Origin: Moritella dasanensis ArB 0140
GTDB lineage: Bacteria; Pseudomonadota; Gammaproteobacteria; Enterobacterales; Moritellaceae
Assembly (NCBI RefSeq): GCF_000276805.1
Contig: NZ_AKXQ01000028.1
Location: forward strand, 1-63,644
Reading direction: 5' to 3'
DNA: 63,644 nt
Part shown: piece after piece, positions 7,888 through 15,976 of the stretch
Layout: every line of letters starts with the position of its first letter
How positions within the stretch are numbered: position 1 is the first letter of the stretch
Made by a program: the position numbers and the translations under genes
The notes under the pieces: model-generated
Seen by the model: the letters and a program-made list of their open reading frames with translations, nothing else
Told to the model about the DNA's origin: nothing
Databases searched by the model: none

Positions 7888-9114
7888 TCAACTCTCTTGA
7901 ATTGCCAATACTAAATATTGCGCCAATGCTTTAGGGTTTTCAATTGGAATTGAGTGGCCTGCATTTTCTACAGTACAGCAGGTAGCATAAGGCATTAATC
8001 GTGTAATTTCTTCCCCATGTTCTGGTGGCGTTGCAGAATCTTGCTCTCCTACAAGTACCATTGTATCTATTGTTATATTTGTTAGTGCACTACGTATATC
8101 TTCTCTTCGGATGATCGCCGCATCCATGGCATGGGATAGCAACTTTGGATCCGCATTCATCAGTTTTTTTATTTCTTTTTCTGTGTGGTTAGGTTGGTCT
8201 TTTAACCAAGAGGAGGAATATTTAACCTTTTGTATCTCTTCAAAAAAACTACGTCTTTTGTCATCATCTGATGACAATAATAAAGATTGGCGCAGCTGCC
8301 ATAAAGGTATATTTAAAGGATCCTCAGCTTGTGCGGTTGTGTTGACTAGCACTAACTTCGTTAGCAGTTGAGGATATTTAATCGCGATTCGTAAAGCAAT
8401 CATTCCCCCTTGGCTGTGACCTACCAAGGTTACATTTTGGATGTTATTTTCAATAATCCACAGCGCTATATCATCAGCAATCGTATTTAGATCTAATCCC
8501 TCACGCCAACCACTAGAGCCATGACCAGGCATATCAAATACAACGCAACGACATTGTGTCTCAATGTGACTAATAACGGGAGACCAAAATGTTCGATCAA
8601 GAAATAAACCATGTAGAAATATTAACGTAGAACCTCCACCATGGTCATCCCAGCCATATTGAACACCGTTGACTAACGCTGAACGGTGGGGGTCGTTACT
8701 GTGATGTGCTTTAGACAGCATCAGAGAATCTTCAAAAATTTGATATCGTGTTATTTGCCCATTATTTGTGGTGAACCGAATCATAAAATGACCGTCCGCA
8801 ATAGCGTCTGTTTTCATTATACGGTGACGAAAGTGACCAATGGCGATGACATCGGGTGAAGAATCAATTAATGGTTCTAGCGTAAAGCCGATAGGCTGAA
8901 AACCTTCGGGAAAACGCTGTAACCATTGTTTAATTGCAGCCTTACCTTGAATTATACCCACTGTTTTTAAAATGGGATCACCATCAATATGCCAAATGGC
9001 ATCGTCACTTACATACTCAAGTGCGTTTTCGATATTTTTTTTGGAAAAAGCGGCCAAATAAGCTTTAACTGTTTCAATTGATGACAAGTGTGCTGTGTCT
9101 AAAAGAGTATCCAT
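7888..9114 (-). CDS. NTF2-like (SnoaL) domain fused to an alpha/beta hydrolase
   Basis: Residues about 8-135 form an NTF2-like/SnoaL domain (TVKAYLAAFSKKNIENALEY, then DAIWHIDGDP), and residues about 145-408 an alpha/beta hydrolase. The hydrolase has the HG oxyanion motif (FLHGLFLD), the nucleophile elbow GHSQGG with Ser234, an aspartate near GEQD and the catalytic histidine in ENAGHS. The two folds are normally separate proteins; here they make a 408-residue fusion with no break in frame. The NTF2-like part may act as a second small-molecule hydrolase or isomerase, or as a dimerisation unit. It is divergent from the LysR gene at 9231, its likely regulator. Confidence 0.82.
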   Translation of the reverse strand: MDTLLDTAHLSSIETVKAYLAAFSKKNIENALEYVSDDAIWHIDGDPILKTVGIIQGKAAIKQWLQRFPEGFQPIGFTLEPLIDSSPDVIAIGHFRHRIMKTDAIADGHFMIRFTTNNGQITRYQIFEDSLMLSKAHHSNDPHRSALVNGVQYGWDDHGGGSTLIFLHGLFLDRTFWSPVISHIETQCRCVVFDMPGHGSSGWREGLDLNTIADDIALWIIENNIQNVTLVGHSQGGMIALRIAIKYPQLLTKLVLVNTTAQAEDPLNIPLWQLRQSLLLSSDDDKRRSFFEEIQKVKYSSSWLKDQPNHTEKEIKKLMNADPKLLSHAMDAAIIRREDIRSALTNITIDTMVLVGEQDSATPPEHGEEITRLMPYATCCTVENAGHSIPIENPKALAQYLVLAIQES

Positions 9115-9154
9115 TTTACGCCTCGGTAGTTATTTAAAAGCTATTTAAAAGTTA

Positions 9155-9220
9155 TTACAAATTGTAAAACCTTTTAATCCCCTTTAAAATGGAAAGCATT
9201 GGAAAACAGATTTCCATTTT
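9155..9220. promoter_or_regulatory. Operator-like dyads upstream of lysR (9231)
   Basis: Two inverted repeats lie in the divergent promoter: TTACAAATTGTAA at 9155-9167, and AAAATGGAAA at 9186-9195 matched by TTTCCATTTT at 9211-9220. The latter has 10-bp perfect arms 15 bp apart, ending 10 bp before the LysR start codon. LysR proteins bind dyads of this span, so autoregulation plus control of the divergent hydrolase gene is likely. Confidence 0.55.
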
Positions 9221-9230
9221 TGGAGTTTAA

Positions 9231-10079
9231 ATGAATTTTGAAAATATCTATTTTTTCACTGCCGTTATACGCAATGGAAGTCTCAGTAAAGCGGCATCAG
9301 AATTAGGTGTTAGTCCACAAACGGTAGGTCGTAAAATTGCTAATTTAGAGCTTGAGATAGGCACCACACTTTTTATCAAGCACCCTACAGGTTACCAGCC
9401 AACTACAGATGGTTTATTATTTTACCGAGAAGCCGAAAATGTAGAAAAAGCGTTAGCATCTCTAAAAACCCAATTCAGAACTAAAAACAAAGAATACGAA
9501 GGCGTTGTGAGAGTGGCTCTACCAGAAATGATAGCGTTGCGTATTGTTATCCCCCAATTACAACCCTTTATTCAGGACTATCCAAAGCTTGAATTGCAAA
9601 TCGTTACAGGCATATATAATGTCGGTATAGCAAGAGGTGACGCAGACATTGCTTTACGTTTAAAGCGTCCAGAAAAAGGAGCATTAACTGTGCGTAAAGT
9701 TGGTAGTATGTCATCTGGAATGTTTGTATCAAACGGTCAAACATCAGTCCTCGATAATGTCCCTTTAGTTGGTTGGGATAGCCATATAGATTTACCTTCA
9801 GCCAAGTGGTTGGCTAAACTCACCAACCGCGCTCCTAATATTAGATTTAATACACTTGCATCCCAAGAAGCTGCCATTCGTAGTGGTGTAGGCGCAGGAA
9901 TATTACCGCATTTTTTATCCGACGGTTTAACCCCAATTGAAACGCCGCCGATTAAACCTGAGTCTCTATGGTTAGTTAGCCACGCCAGCGAAACTACTTC
10001 ACCAAGAATCAGAGCTGTTTATGATGAAATTGCCAATATAATTAGTGCTAACCAAAAAGATCTGATGCCTGTTGGCTAG
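9231..10079 (+). CDS. LysR-family transcriptional regulator
   Basis: The 282-residue protein has the LysR HTH at its N-terminus (FFTAVIRNGSLSKAASELG, then SPQTVGRKIANLE) and an effector domain of the LysR fold. It starts at ATG 9231 after TTTGGAGTTTAA, a strong ribosome binding site. It is divergent from the NTF2-like/hydrolase fusion gene with paired dyads in the gap and convergent with the next LysR gene, with a shared terminator hairpin between. The effector is unknown. Confidence 0.88.
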   Translation: MNFENIYFFTAVIRNGSLSKAASELGVSPQTVGRKIANLELEIGTTLFIKHPTGYQPTTDGLLFYREAENVEKALASLKTQFRTKNKEYEGVVRVALPEMIALRIVIPQLQPFIQDYPKLELQIVTGIYNVGIARGDADIALRLKRPEKGALTVRKVGSMSSGMFVSNGQTSVLDNVPLVGWDSHIDLPSAKWLAKLTNRAPNIRFNTLASQEAAIRSGVGAGILPHFLSDGLTPIETPPIKPESLWLVSHASETTSPRIRAVYDEIANIISANQKDLMPVG

Positions 10080-10158
10080 AAGATAAGCAATTAAGAAAAT
10101 TACAAAGTGTCTAGGAAATTAGGGGGGTGATTAAAATCATTCCAGTGGCATTATCTTG

Positions 10159-10193
10159 TATCCCTTTATCCGTGGATTATGATTAAAGGGATA
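10159..10193. terminator. Bidirectional terminator hairpin
   Basis: TATCCCTTTA at 10159-10168 pairs perfectly with TAAAGGGATA at 10184-10193. The stem lies between two convergent LysR genes and can serve both strands. Confidence 0.6.
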
Positions 10194-10197
10194 AATA

Positions 10198-11094
10198 TTA
10201 AATGCCGATCATTTTTGTACATTTATCTCTGAGTAATTCCCTGAGTGCGATTACAGCTGGGCTAACTTGTTTTCTACTTGGGCAGATTAAGTAGAGCTCG
10301 ACAGAGGGAGATTGATAATCAGGTAAAAGCTGTACCAGTTTTCCACTGCGTAAATCTACGGTGACATCTATCTGAGATCTGTATGCAATCCCTTTTCCGT
10401 TAATCGCCCAGCGCCTGACAATATCGGTATCATTGCTGACTTTATTACTATCAACTTTGACTCTGTAGTTGTTAAGCTTATCCTTATATTCCCAGTTACT
10501 AAATAGGCGAGCATCTTTCCGATGTAGTAAGCAATTATGCTTTTTCAAATCATCAGGGGTTGCAGGGGCACCAAATTGAGATATGTATTGCGGCGAGGCA
10601 CACGTGATCCTATCCATAGTCGCAATATGAAATGCAATCATTGTAGAGTCTTTTGGCTTTCCATAACGAAGTACCACATCAACGTGATCGATAAAAAAGT
10701 CGGAAAGCGAGTCTCCCACATTAAAATCTATCGATAGGGTCGGATGTAAATCGGCCAATTCATCTATCCAAGGGAGAACTATATTACGTCCAAAATCGGA
10801 TGATACTGACAATCGTAAGTTTCCGCTTATCTTGCCCTGCATTTGATGCGCTGCTGCCTGACCTTGTTCCAAACTCTCTAACGCTTGTCGACAATGGAAC
10901 AAGAACTGTTCTCCTTGCGGGGTAATTCTAATTTGCCTGGTTGTTCTTATAAACAATTGAATATCAGTTTCTTTTTCTAATCTACGTAGGGCTAAACTGA
11001 CGGCTGCAGGCGTGATGTCTAGTTGCTTAGCAGCTTCAGTTATGCTGCAAGTTTCTACAATTCTTATGAATAGGTTTAAATCTGAAGTGTTCAT
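10198..11094 (-). CDS. LysR-family transcriptional regulator
   Basis: The 298-residue product has a LysR HTH (LFIRIVETCSITEAAKQLD, then AAVSLALRRLEKE) and a substrate-binding domain whose VLRYGKPKDS and LLHRKD segments resemble the CrgA/AaeR branch of the family. Members often control oxidoreductases next to them. It is divergent from the flavin oxidoreductase gene at 11202 with 107 bp between, so that gene is the probable target. Confidence 0.88.
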   Translation of the reverse strand: MNTSDLNLFIRIVETCSITEAAKQLDITPAAVSLALRRLEKETDIQLFIRTTRQIRITPQGEQFLFHCRQALESLEQGQAAAHQMQGKISGNLRLSVSSDFGRNIVLPWIDELADLHPTLSIDFNVGDSLSDFFIDHVDVVLRYGKPKDSTMIAFHIATMDRITCASPQYISQFGAPATPDDLKKHNCLLHRKDARLFSNWEYKDKLNNYRVKVDSNKVSNDTDIVRRWAINGKGIAYRSQIDVTVDLRSGKLVQLLPDYQSPSVELYLICPSRKQVSPAVIALRELLRDKCTKMIGI

Positions 11095-11201
11095 TGTTAA
11101 CTTATTTTTAATAGTGTTTGAATGATTGGTGTATTTATAGTTTATAAATAATTGTTGATAATGTCTTTCTTATTTCAAAAACATTATAACGAGAGGTAGA
11201 T

Positions 11202-12317
11202 ATGACCTATTCAACAAACCATGATAATTTACTCAATCAACCACTTGAACTGCCCTGTGGTGCTGTGATTAAAAACAGATTGGTAAAGTCAGCCATGTCT
11301 GATTCACTTGGAAATGGCGAAGGTGACCCCACAAATGCGCAGATCCGCCTTTATGAAAGATGGGCAGAAGGAGGACTTGGATTATCAATTATTGGAGAAG
11401 TGCAGGTAGATCCAAACTTTCCTGAAAAACCCGGTAATCTCGTTTTAAGCGCAGATTCGGATCTAAACGCTTTGCACTCTCTTGCCTCACGCGCGTCGAT
11501 AAATGGTGCTCATATATGGCCTCAGTTAGGTCATGCTGGTGGACTGTCGTATACACCTATAAGTCACCCTAAAGGACCATCCGCTCTGAACATTGATGGC
11601 TTCCAATGCGCTGGAATGTCAGAAACTGAGGTATCTGTGTTACCGGATATATATGCGAGAGCCGCAGTACTCGCAAAAGATGTTGGATTTACCGGCGTTC
11701 AGATTCATGCCGGTCACGGTTTTTTACTTAGTCAGTTTTTGTCGCCATTATTCAATCGCCGAAAAGACCAGTATGGCGGCACCATAGAAGCGCGATGTCG
11801 AATAATTGTCGAGATTATTGCTAAAGTACGCAGTGTCGTTGGCGCTGAATTTCCTATCGGAATTAAGATTAATTCGTCAGATCAATTAGAAGGTGGATTA
11901 ACACAAGAAGATGCGTTGGAAGCAATTAGGATCCTCGATAAAACGTCAATTGATTTGATCGAGTTGAGTGGCGGATCATACTTCCCGGGCGCAATATCTA
12001 GTTCAGACTGCTCTACTAAAGGTCCTTATTTTATCGATTTTGCAAAAAAAGCAAAGAATATAACGAGTATACCTTTAGTTGTTACAGGCGGCTTTAAAAC
12101 CCGAGGGCAATCGCTAAATGCCCTGACAAGTAATTCTACGGATTTCGTTGGATTAGCGCGTGCACTGGTATTGGATCCTGAACTTCCAAATGACTGGTTA
12201 AGTGGAGTAGATAGTGAGGTTGAATTTCCTCGATTTGAGACCCCACCTCAAGGTGGTATTACGGCTTGGTATACTATGTATTTAACCGCAATAGGGAATG
12301 ATAATGAAAAAAAATAA
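11202..12317 (+). CDS. NADH:flavin oxidoreductase, Old Yellow Enzyme family
   Basis: The 371-residue protein is a single TIM-barrel flavoenzyme. Visible landmarks are NRLVKSAMSD early on, QLGHAGGLS in strand 3, the substrate-binding pair in HAGHGFLLSQFLSP (His169 and His172), NRRKDQYGG, and VTGGFKTRG plus DFVGLARALVLDP near the C-terminus, which hold the FMN phosphate. Family members reduce activated alkenes or nitro compounds. The barrel is full length but there is no C-terminal iron-sulfur or FAD module of the dienoyl-CoA reductase type. Start ATG 11202 follows GAGAGGTAG. It is divergent from a LysR gene. Confidence 0.87.
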   Translation: MTYSTNHDNLLNQPLELPCGAVIKNRLVKSAMSDSLGNGEGDPTNAQIRLYERWAEGGLGLSIIGEVQVDPNFPEKPGNLVLSADSDLNALHSLASRASINGAHIWPQLGHAGGLSYTPISHPKGPSALNIDGFQCAGMSETEVSVLPDIYARAAVLAKDVGFTGVQIHAGHGFLLSQFLSPLFNRRKDQYGGTIEARCRIIVEIIAKVRSVVGAEFPIGIKINSSDQLEGGLTQEDALEAIRILDKTSIDLIELSGGSYFPGAISSSDCSTKGPYFIDFAKKAKNITSIPLVVTGGFKTRGQSLNALTSNSTDFVGLARALVLDPELPNDWLSGVDSEVEFPRFETPPQGGITAWYTMYLTAIGNDNEKK

Positions 12318-12433
12318 ACGCTTGATCTGTCATTAGCTATTAGCCAATATGAGCAGCGTGATGAGAACCGTTGTGTCAACTGGCAACGAAAATTTACAGG
12401 CTATTCATTATTATAGGTTAGTCGTAACGTATC

Positions 12434-12943
12434 TTACTGTTCATCTTTATCGAAAGAAAATTCAAGCTTTGCTAATGAGTGGCATACTGCACCAAGACGC
12501 ATTACTGCATCAATATTCTCATCCGTTGCACCAGCATTTAACAACGACATCGCATGTGAACGTAGGCACATATGTCCGCCATTAATCACCGATACCGCAA
12601 TGCAGGCGAAGTGATAAGCGGCTTCATTAGCGACCTTAATGTCACCAAAAGAACGAAAGTTTAATGCCTCTAATGTGCCACCCGCATTCAGATCTAAATA
12701 TTGGCGAGAAACAAAATAAGGATTGGTCACACCCATTCTTGCCACCGAGAATAAAATGGCTCGCTTTTGTTCTTGAGTGGGTTTTCCTATCCAGCTTTCG
12801 ACCAAATTTTCTACGTGGGTGCTTTGTACTGTGTATACTGCCGCCCATGCCGAAAATATGATGCTTTCTTTATCTAAACCAGGGGTGTTTAGTAAAACGT
12901 TTTTTAACAGGTTTTCTTGGTCAATACGGGCGTCTAACATCAT
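12434..12943 (-). CDS. AhpD/carboxymuconolactone decarboxylase-like protein
   Basis: This 169-residue all-helical protein has the layout of the CMD/AhpD fold. The C-terminal half contains GGHMCLRSHAMSLL, which keeps the CxxxH part of the AhpD motif (Cys126, His130), but the residue three before Cys126, normally the partner cysteine of CxxC, is glycine. A thioredoxin-like disulfide cycle is therefore unlikely as drawn. It starts at the tandem ATG 12943/12940. It is convergent with the flavin oxidoreductase. Function beyond the fold is inference. Confidence 0.65.
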   Translation of the reverse strand: MMLDARIDQENLLKNVLLNTPGLDKESIIFSAWAAVYTVQSTHVENLVESWIGKPTQEQKRAILFSVARMGVTNPYFVSRQYLDLNAGGTLEALNFRSFGDIKVANEAAYHFACIAVSVINGGHMCLRSHAMSLLNAGATDENIDAVMRLGAVCHSLAKLEFSFDKDEQ

Positions 12944-13123
12944 TTATTCTTACTCTTTATAATTGCATTAAGAATGATTATATACTTTATCACTTTAATT
13001 TCAGGCTAACGATATTTTAATCATTTAGAGCAGACCATCATAACTATTATCTAGAACAATCTTAAAAAGGTAAATACTGTAGTATGTTTGCACAACGTTC
13101 AAATTTTAAAGGTTCGAAAAGTG

Positions 13124-13867
13124 ATGAAGTCTAATATTTGGATCAAGGCAGGTATAGTTATCATATATGGTTCATCTATAGATGCCTCTCCTCATCGCCA
13201 TCATGCAATTCAGTTGGCTTGGCCCCGAGATGGTTATTGTTGCAAACTCGATAATAAAGCGATATCGACGCCTTTAATCATTGGTTCTAACGTGGAGCAT
13301 CAATTACAAATTGATGAGGGGTGGATATTGCTGGTGGAACCCACTAGCGAGCTAGGGCTGGCTCTCTCTGACAAATTGTTAGACCAGTCATCAATAACAT
13401 TCAAGGTTTCCTCATCTACTTTTAATCATGCAGAGCCAACCGATGACTTAACTGTATTGCTTTCTCCTTTATTCGAAGGGTTAGGGCTCTCAAATCAATT
13501 CCCGCTGATAAATGAAAGCAAAGTTGTGGACCATCGAATTAAGGCGTTATTGCGTGAACTTGATAAATGCCTAGAGGGTGAGTGCATCAAACCGAGTAAT
13601 TGGCGTGCTTCTGAAGTGGCTGCAAACCTCGCTTTGTCGGAAAGTCGTTTTCTGCATTTATTTAGTCAAGGACTGGGTGTTCCTTGGCGACCATATCTGT
13701 TGTGGTGTCGCATGACATGCGCCGTTAGGGCTATATTAAATGGCCAGTCAGCAACAGATGCTGCGCATTTAGCTGGGTTCTCCGATAGCGCACATTTAAG
13801 CCGGACGTTTCGCCAGACGTTTGGCATGACAATTAGTCAAGCCAAGGCTATTTTTCGTCAAGGTTAG
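13124..13867 (+). CDS. AraC-family transcriptional regulator
   Basis: The C-terminal hundred residues hold two AraC helix-turn-helix units: WRASEVAANLALSESRFLHLF and, further on, ATDAAHLAGFSDSAHLSRTF followed by RQTFGMTISQ, the standard closing motif. The N-terminal part has an HRHHAIQL segment near residue 25, as in cupin-type sensor domains. I chose ATG 13124, preceded by an AAAGG at some distance; GTG at 13121 is equally possible. An upstream TTG at 13088 would only add a nondescript extension. The next gene (transglutaminase-like) follows 69 bp downstream on the same strand. Ligand unknown. Confidence 0.85.
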   Translation: MKSNIWIKAGIVIIYGSSIDASPHRHHAIQLAWPRDGYCCKLDNKAISTPLIIGSNVEHQLQIDEGWILLVEPTSELGLALSDKLLDQSSITFKVSSSTFNHAEPTDDLTVLLSPLFEGLGLSNQFPLINESKVVDHRIKALLRELDKCLEGECIKPSNWRASEVAANLALSESRFLHLFSQGLGVPWRPYLLWCRMTCAVRAILNGQSATDAAHLAGFSDSAHLSRTFRQTFGMTISQAKAIFRQG

Positions 13868-13936
13868 CCAGTTTATTCAATTTTTTCATTCACGCTTTGG
13901 TTATGCTCCTTACATATTCAATAACAGGAGTTAGCC

Positions 13937-14668
13937 ATGAGCGAATTATCAAAAGAATACCGACAAGAAACGTCAATGCTGGATTTTAACCATCCACATA
14001 TACAAAGCCTGATCGAGCAAAGAAAATGGCAAAGCCTGTCTCAATATGATGCCATTGGCGCTATCTATAATTTTGTTCGAGATGAGACTCGTTTTGGTTA
14101 TAACAAGGATGATCGTTTGACGGCAAGCCAAGTATTAAAAGATGGTTACGGGCAGTGTAATACCAAAGGCACATTATTAATGGCCTTGCTTCGCGCTGTT
14201 GGTATTTCTACCCGCTTTCACGGTTTTACTATTTATAATGATTTACAGCGAGGGGCTATCCCGAACTATCTTTTCAGGGTTGCACCGCCTCGCATTATCC
14301 ATAGTTGGGTGGAAGTTTATCAAGATGGACGTTGGATTAACTTAGAAGGTTATATTTTAGATAAGGATTATTTAAAACAAGTGCAAAGCCATTTTGCGAA
14401 TCAAAGTAAATCATTCTCTGGTTACGGTATTGCGACGAAATGTTTATCTAATCCTGACATCGATTGGCAAGGCCAAGATACCTATATTCAGAGTGAAGGT
14501 ATTGCCGATGACTTTGGTATATACACCCAGCCTGACGATTTTTATTCAAACTATGGTAGTAATCTCTCTGGTATTAAAAAGGTTATGTTTCGTTATGTAC
14601 TTCGCCACTTAATGAATTTTAATGTAAATAAAATCCGCACCAAGGGCATCAGTAATAAATTAGTGTAA
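13937..14668 (+). CDS. Transglutaminase-like domain protein
   Basis: The 243-residue protein has a transglutaminase/protease-like core: GYGQCNTKG with the catalytic cysteine at residue 74, and IIHSWVEVY with the histidine at residue 122, followed by WINLEGY, where the third residue is usually aspartate but glutamate is seen here. No signal peptide or membrane helix is present. The start follows an ACAGGAG ribosome binding site 6 bp upstream. Members act as proteases, amidases or cross-linking enzymes; the role here is unknown. It lies in a row with an AraC regulator before it and a metallo-beta-lactamase fold protein after it. Confidence 0.8.
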   Translation: MSELSKEYRQETSMLDFNHPHIQSLIEQRKWQSLSQYDAIGAIYNFVRDETRFGYNKDDRLTASQVLKDGYGQCNTKGTLLMALLRAVGISTRFHGFTIYNDLQRGAIPNYLFRVAPPRIIHSWVEVYQDGRWINLEGYILDKDYLKQVQSHFANQSKSFSGYGIATKCLSNPDIDWQGQDTYIQSEGIADDFGIYTQPDDFYSNYGSNLSGIKKVMFRYVLRHLMNFNVNKIRTKGISNKLV

Positions 14669-14730
14669 ATAATGATACTTGAAAATTCAGGTGCAGTAGA
14701 CTCGGCTAAACAGTGATTTAGGAAGTAGAT

Positions 14731-15576
14731 ATGATACTGACAGCGTTAATTGATAATACTCGATTAGATGATAGAACAGATCTAGCGGTTGAAAGAGGGC
14801 TATCTTTTCACATAAAAACGATGGGACAAGAAATTCTGTTTGATGCTGGTAGCAGTAAAGCTTTTTGTGATAATGCCATTTTATTAGGTATTAAGATGGA
14901 AGATGTTGATGCTGCAATTATTTCGCATCGTCATCATGACCACTGTAATGGCGTAACGCATTTTCTCGACCGCAATTCTAAAGCCCAGGTCTATTTCCGC
15001 GAATGTGCAGAAACGGATTATAGTTTCAAGGCGTTTGGCTTCAAAAGTAATGTGGGTATTGATAAAACATTATTAGATAAAGACAGTGGGCGATTCAGTT
15101 TCATTAATAAAACCACTGAGATACGCCCAAATATTTTCATTATTACAAGTTTGAGTCGTAAGCATGAACAGCCAAAAGGTAATAAATATCTCTTTACTGA
15201 TTCAGGTGATGGCTGTAAACCAGACACATTTGACCATGAATTACTGTTAGTGATTAAAGAAGATGATGGTCTTATCGTGTTTACTGGTTGTGCTCATAGT
15301 GGGGTGCTCAATATGATTGAAACCGCACTTGAATTGTTCCCGAACACCAGAATTAAAGCTGTTGTCGGTGGATTTCATTTGGTCGGATTACCGTTGTTTA
15401 ATAGCATTGGCGGAACCAAGGAAGACATTGAGGCTATCGGTGAAACCATGCTCACTTATCCAATAGATAAGCTCTATACTGGCCATTGTACTGGCATGAA
15501 AGCCTATAACATATTAAAAGGCGTACTTGGTGATTCCCTTGAATACTTCCCGACAGGGCGCCGTATAACCATCTGA
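14731..15576 (+). CDS. Metallo-beta-lactamase fold protein (COG1237-like)
   Basis: The 281-residue protein has the metal-binding HRHHDH at residues 66-71, preceded by a LFDAGSS strand with the conserved aspartate. A late TGCAHSGVLN segment, GGFHLVG and a final YTGHCTG supply the other histidines. This arrangement matches the COG1237 group, which includes the dihydropterin aminobenzene-phosphate synthase of archaea; bacterial relatives are mostly uncharacterised hydrolases. The start at 14731 follows GGAAGTAG. The degenerate yqfB copy begins at its stop codon. Confidence 0.8.
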   Translation: MILTALIDNTRLDDRTDLAVERGLSFHIKTMGQEILFDAGSSKAFCDNAILLGIKMEDVDAAIISHRHHDHCNGVTHFLDRNSKAQVYFRECAETDYSFKAFGFKSNVGIDKTLLDKDSGRFSFINKTTEIRPNIFIITSLSRKHEQPKGNKYLFTDSGDGCKPDTFDHELLLVIKEDDGLIVFTGCAHSGVLNMIETALELFPNTRIKAVVGGFHLVGLPLFNSIGGTKEDIEAIGETMLTYPIDKLYTGHCTGMKAYNILKGVLGDSLEYFPTGRRITI

Positions 15577-15787
15577 TTTTCAGAGATTGAAACGTTCTAT
15601 TCTATCGGTTAGCAAGACGGCGACGATCCGCGAACAGTCCGATAGTCATTATTCAGTTGGTCAGATATTAGATGCCAGCACTCACGAAGATAATCGTAAA
15701 ATGTGTCAAATAGAAATATTGAATATTGAGTCTGTGAAGCTTAGTTAATTAAATCTGACACATGCTAAAGCTGAAAACTGACCGTTT
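15577..15787 (+). pseudogene. Decayed second copy of yqfB
   Basis: This stretch aligns base for base over about 210 bp with the intact yqfB gene at 1285-1605, including KTATIR, DSHYSVGQIL and NRKMCQIEI when read in the same frame. It lacks a start codon (it begins just after the preceding stop), contains in-frame stops after VKLS and after KAEN, and loses similarity after that. It is in the same orientation as the intact gene, 14 kb away. No other gene is apparent between 15577 and 15976. Confidence 0.85.
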
Positions 15788-15976
15788 AAAAGAAGCCATT
15801 ATATATGTAGGCAGTAAAATTAACACTGGTGTGGATACTTTTGATTCTGTAAAGTCAAGAGTATCAGCCTCTTAACAAGTGGTTAAAATGGGACAGAAAA
15901 CAGTTGGCTTTTGCTCCTTCGTCGCTAATTTTAGCCAACAAATGTTGCCTCTTAACGAGCTTTGGTATAAACAAAT

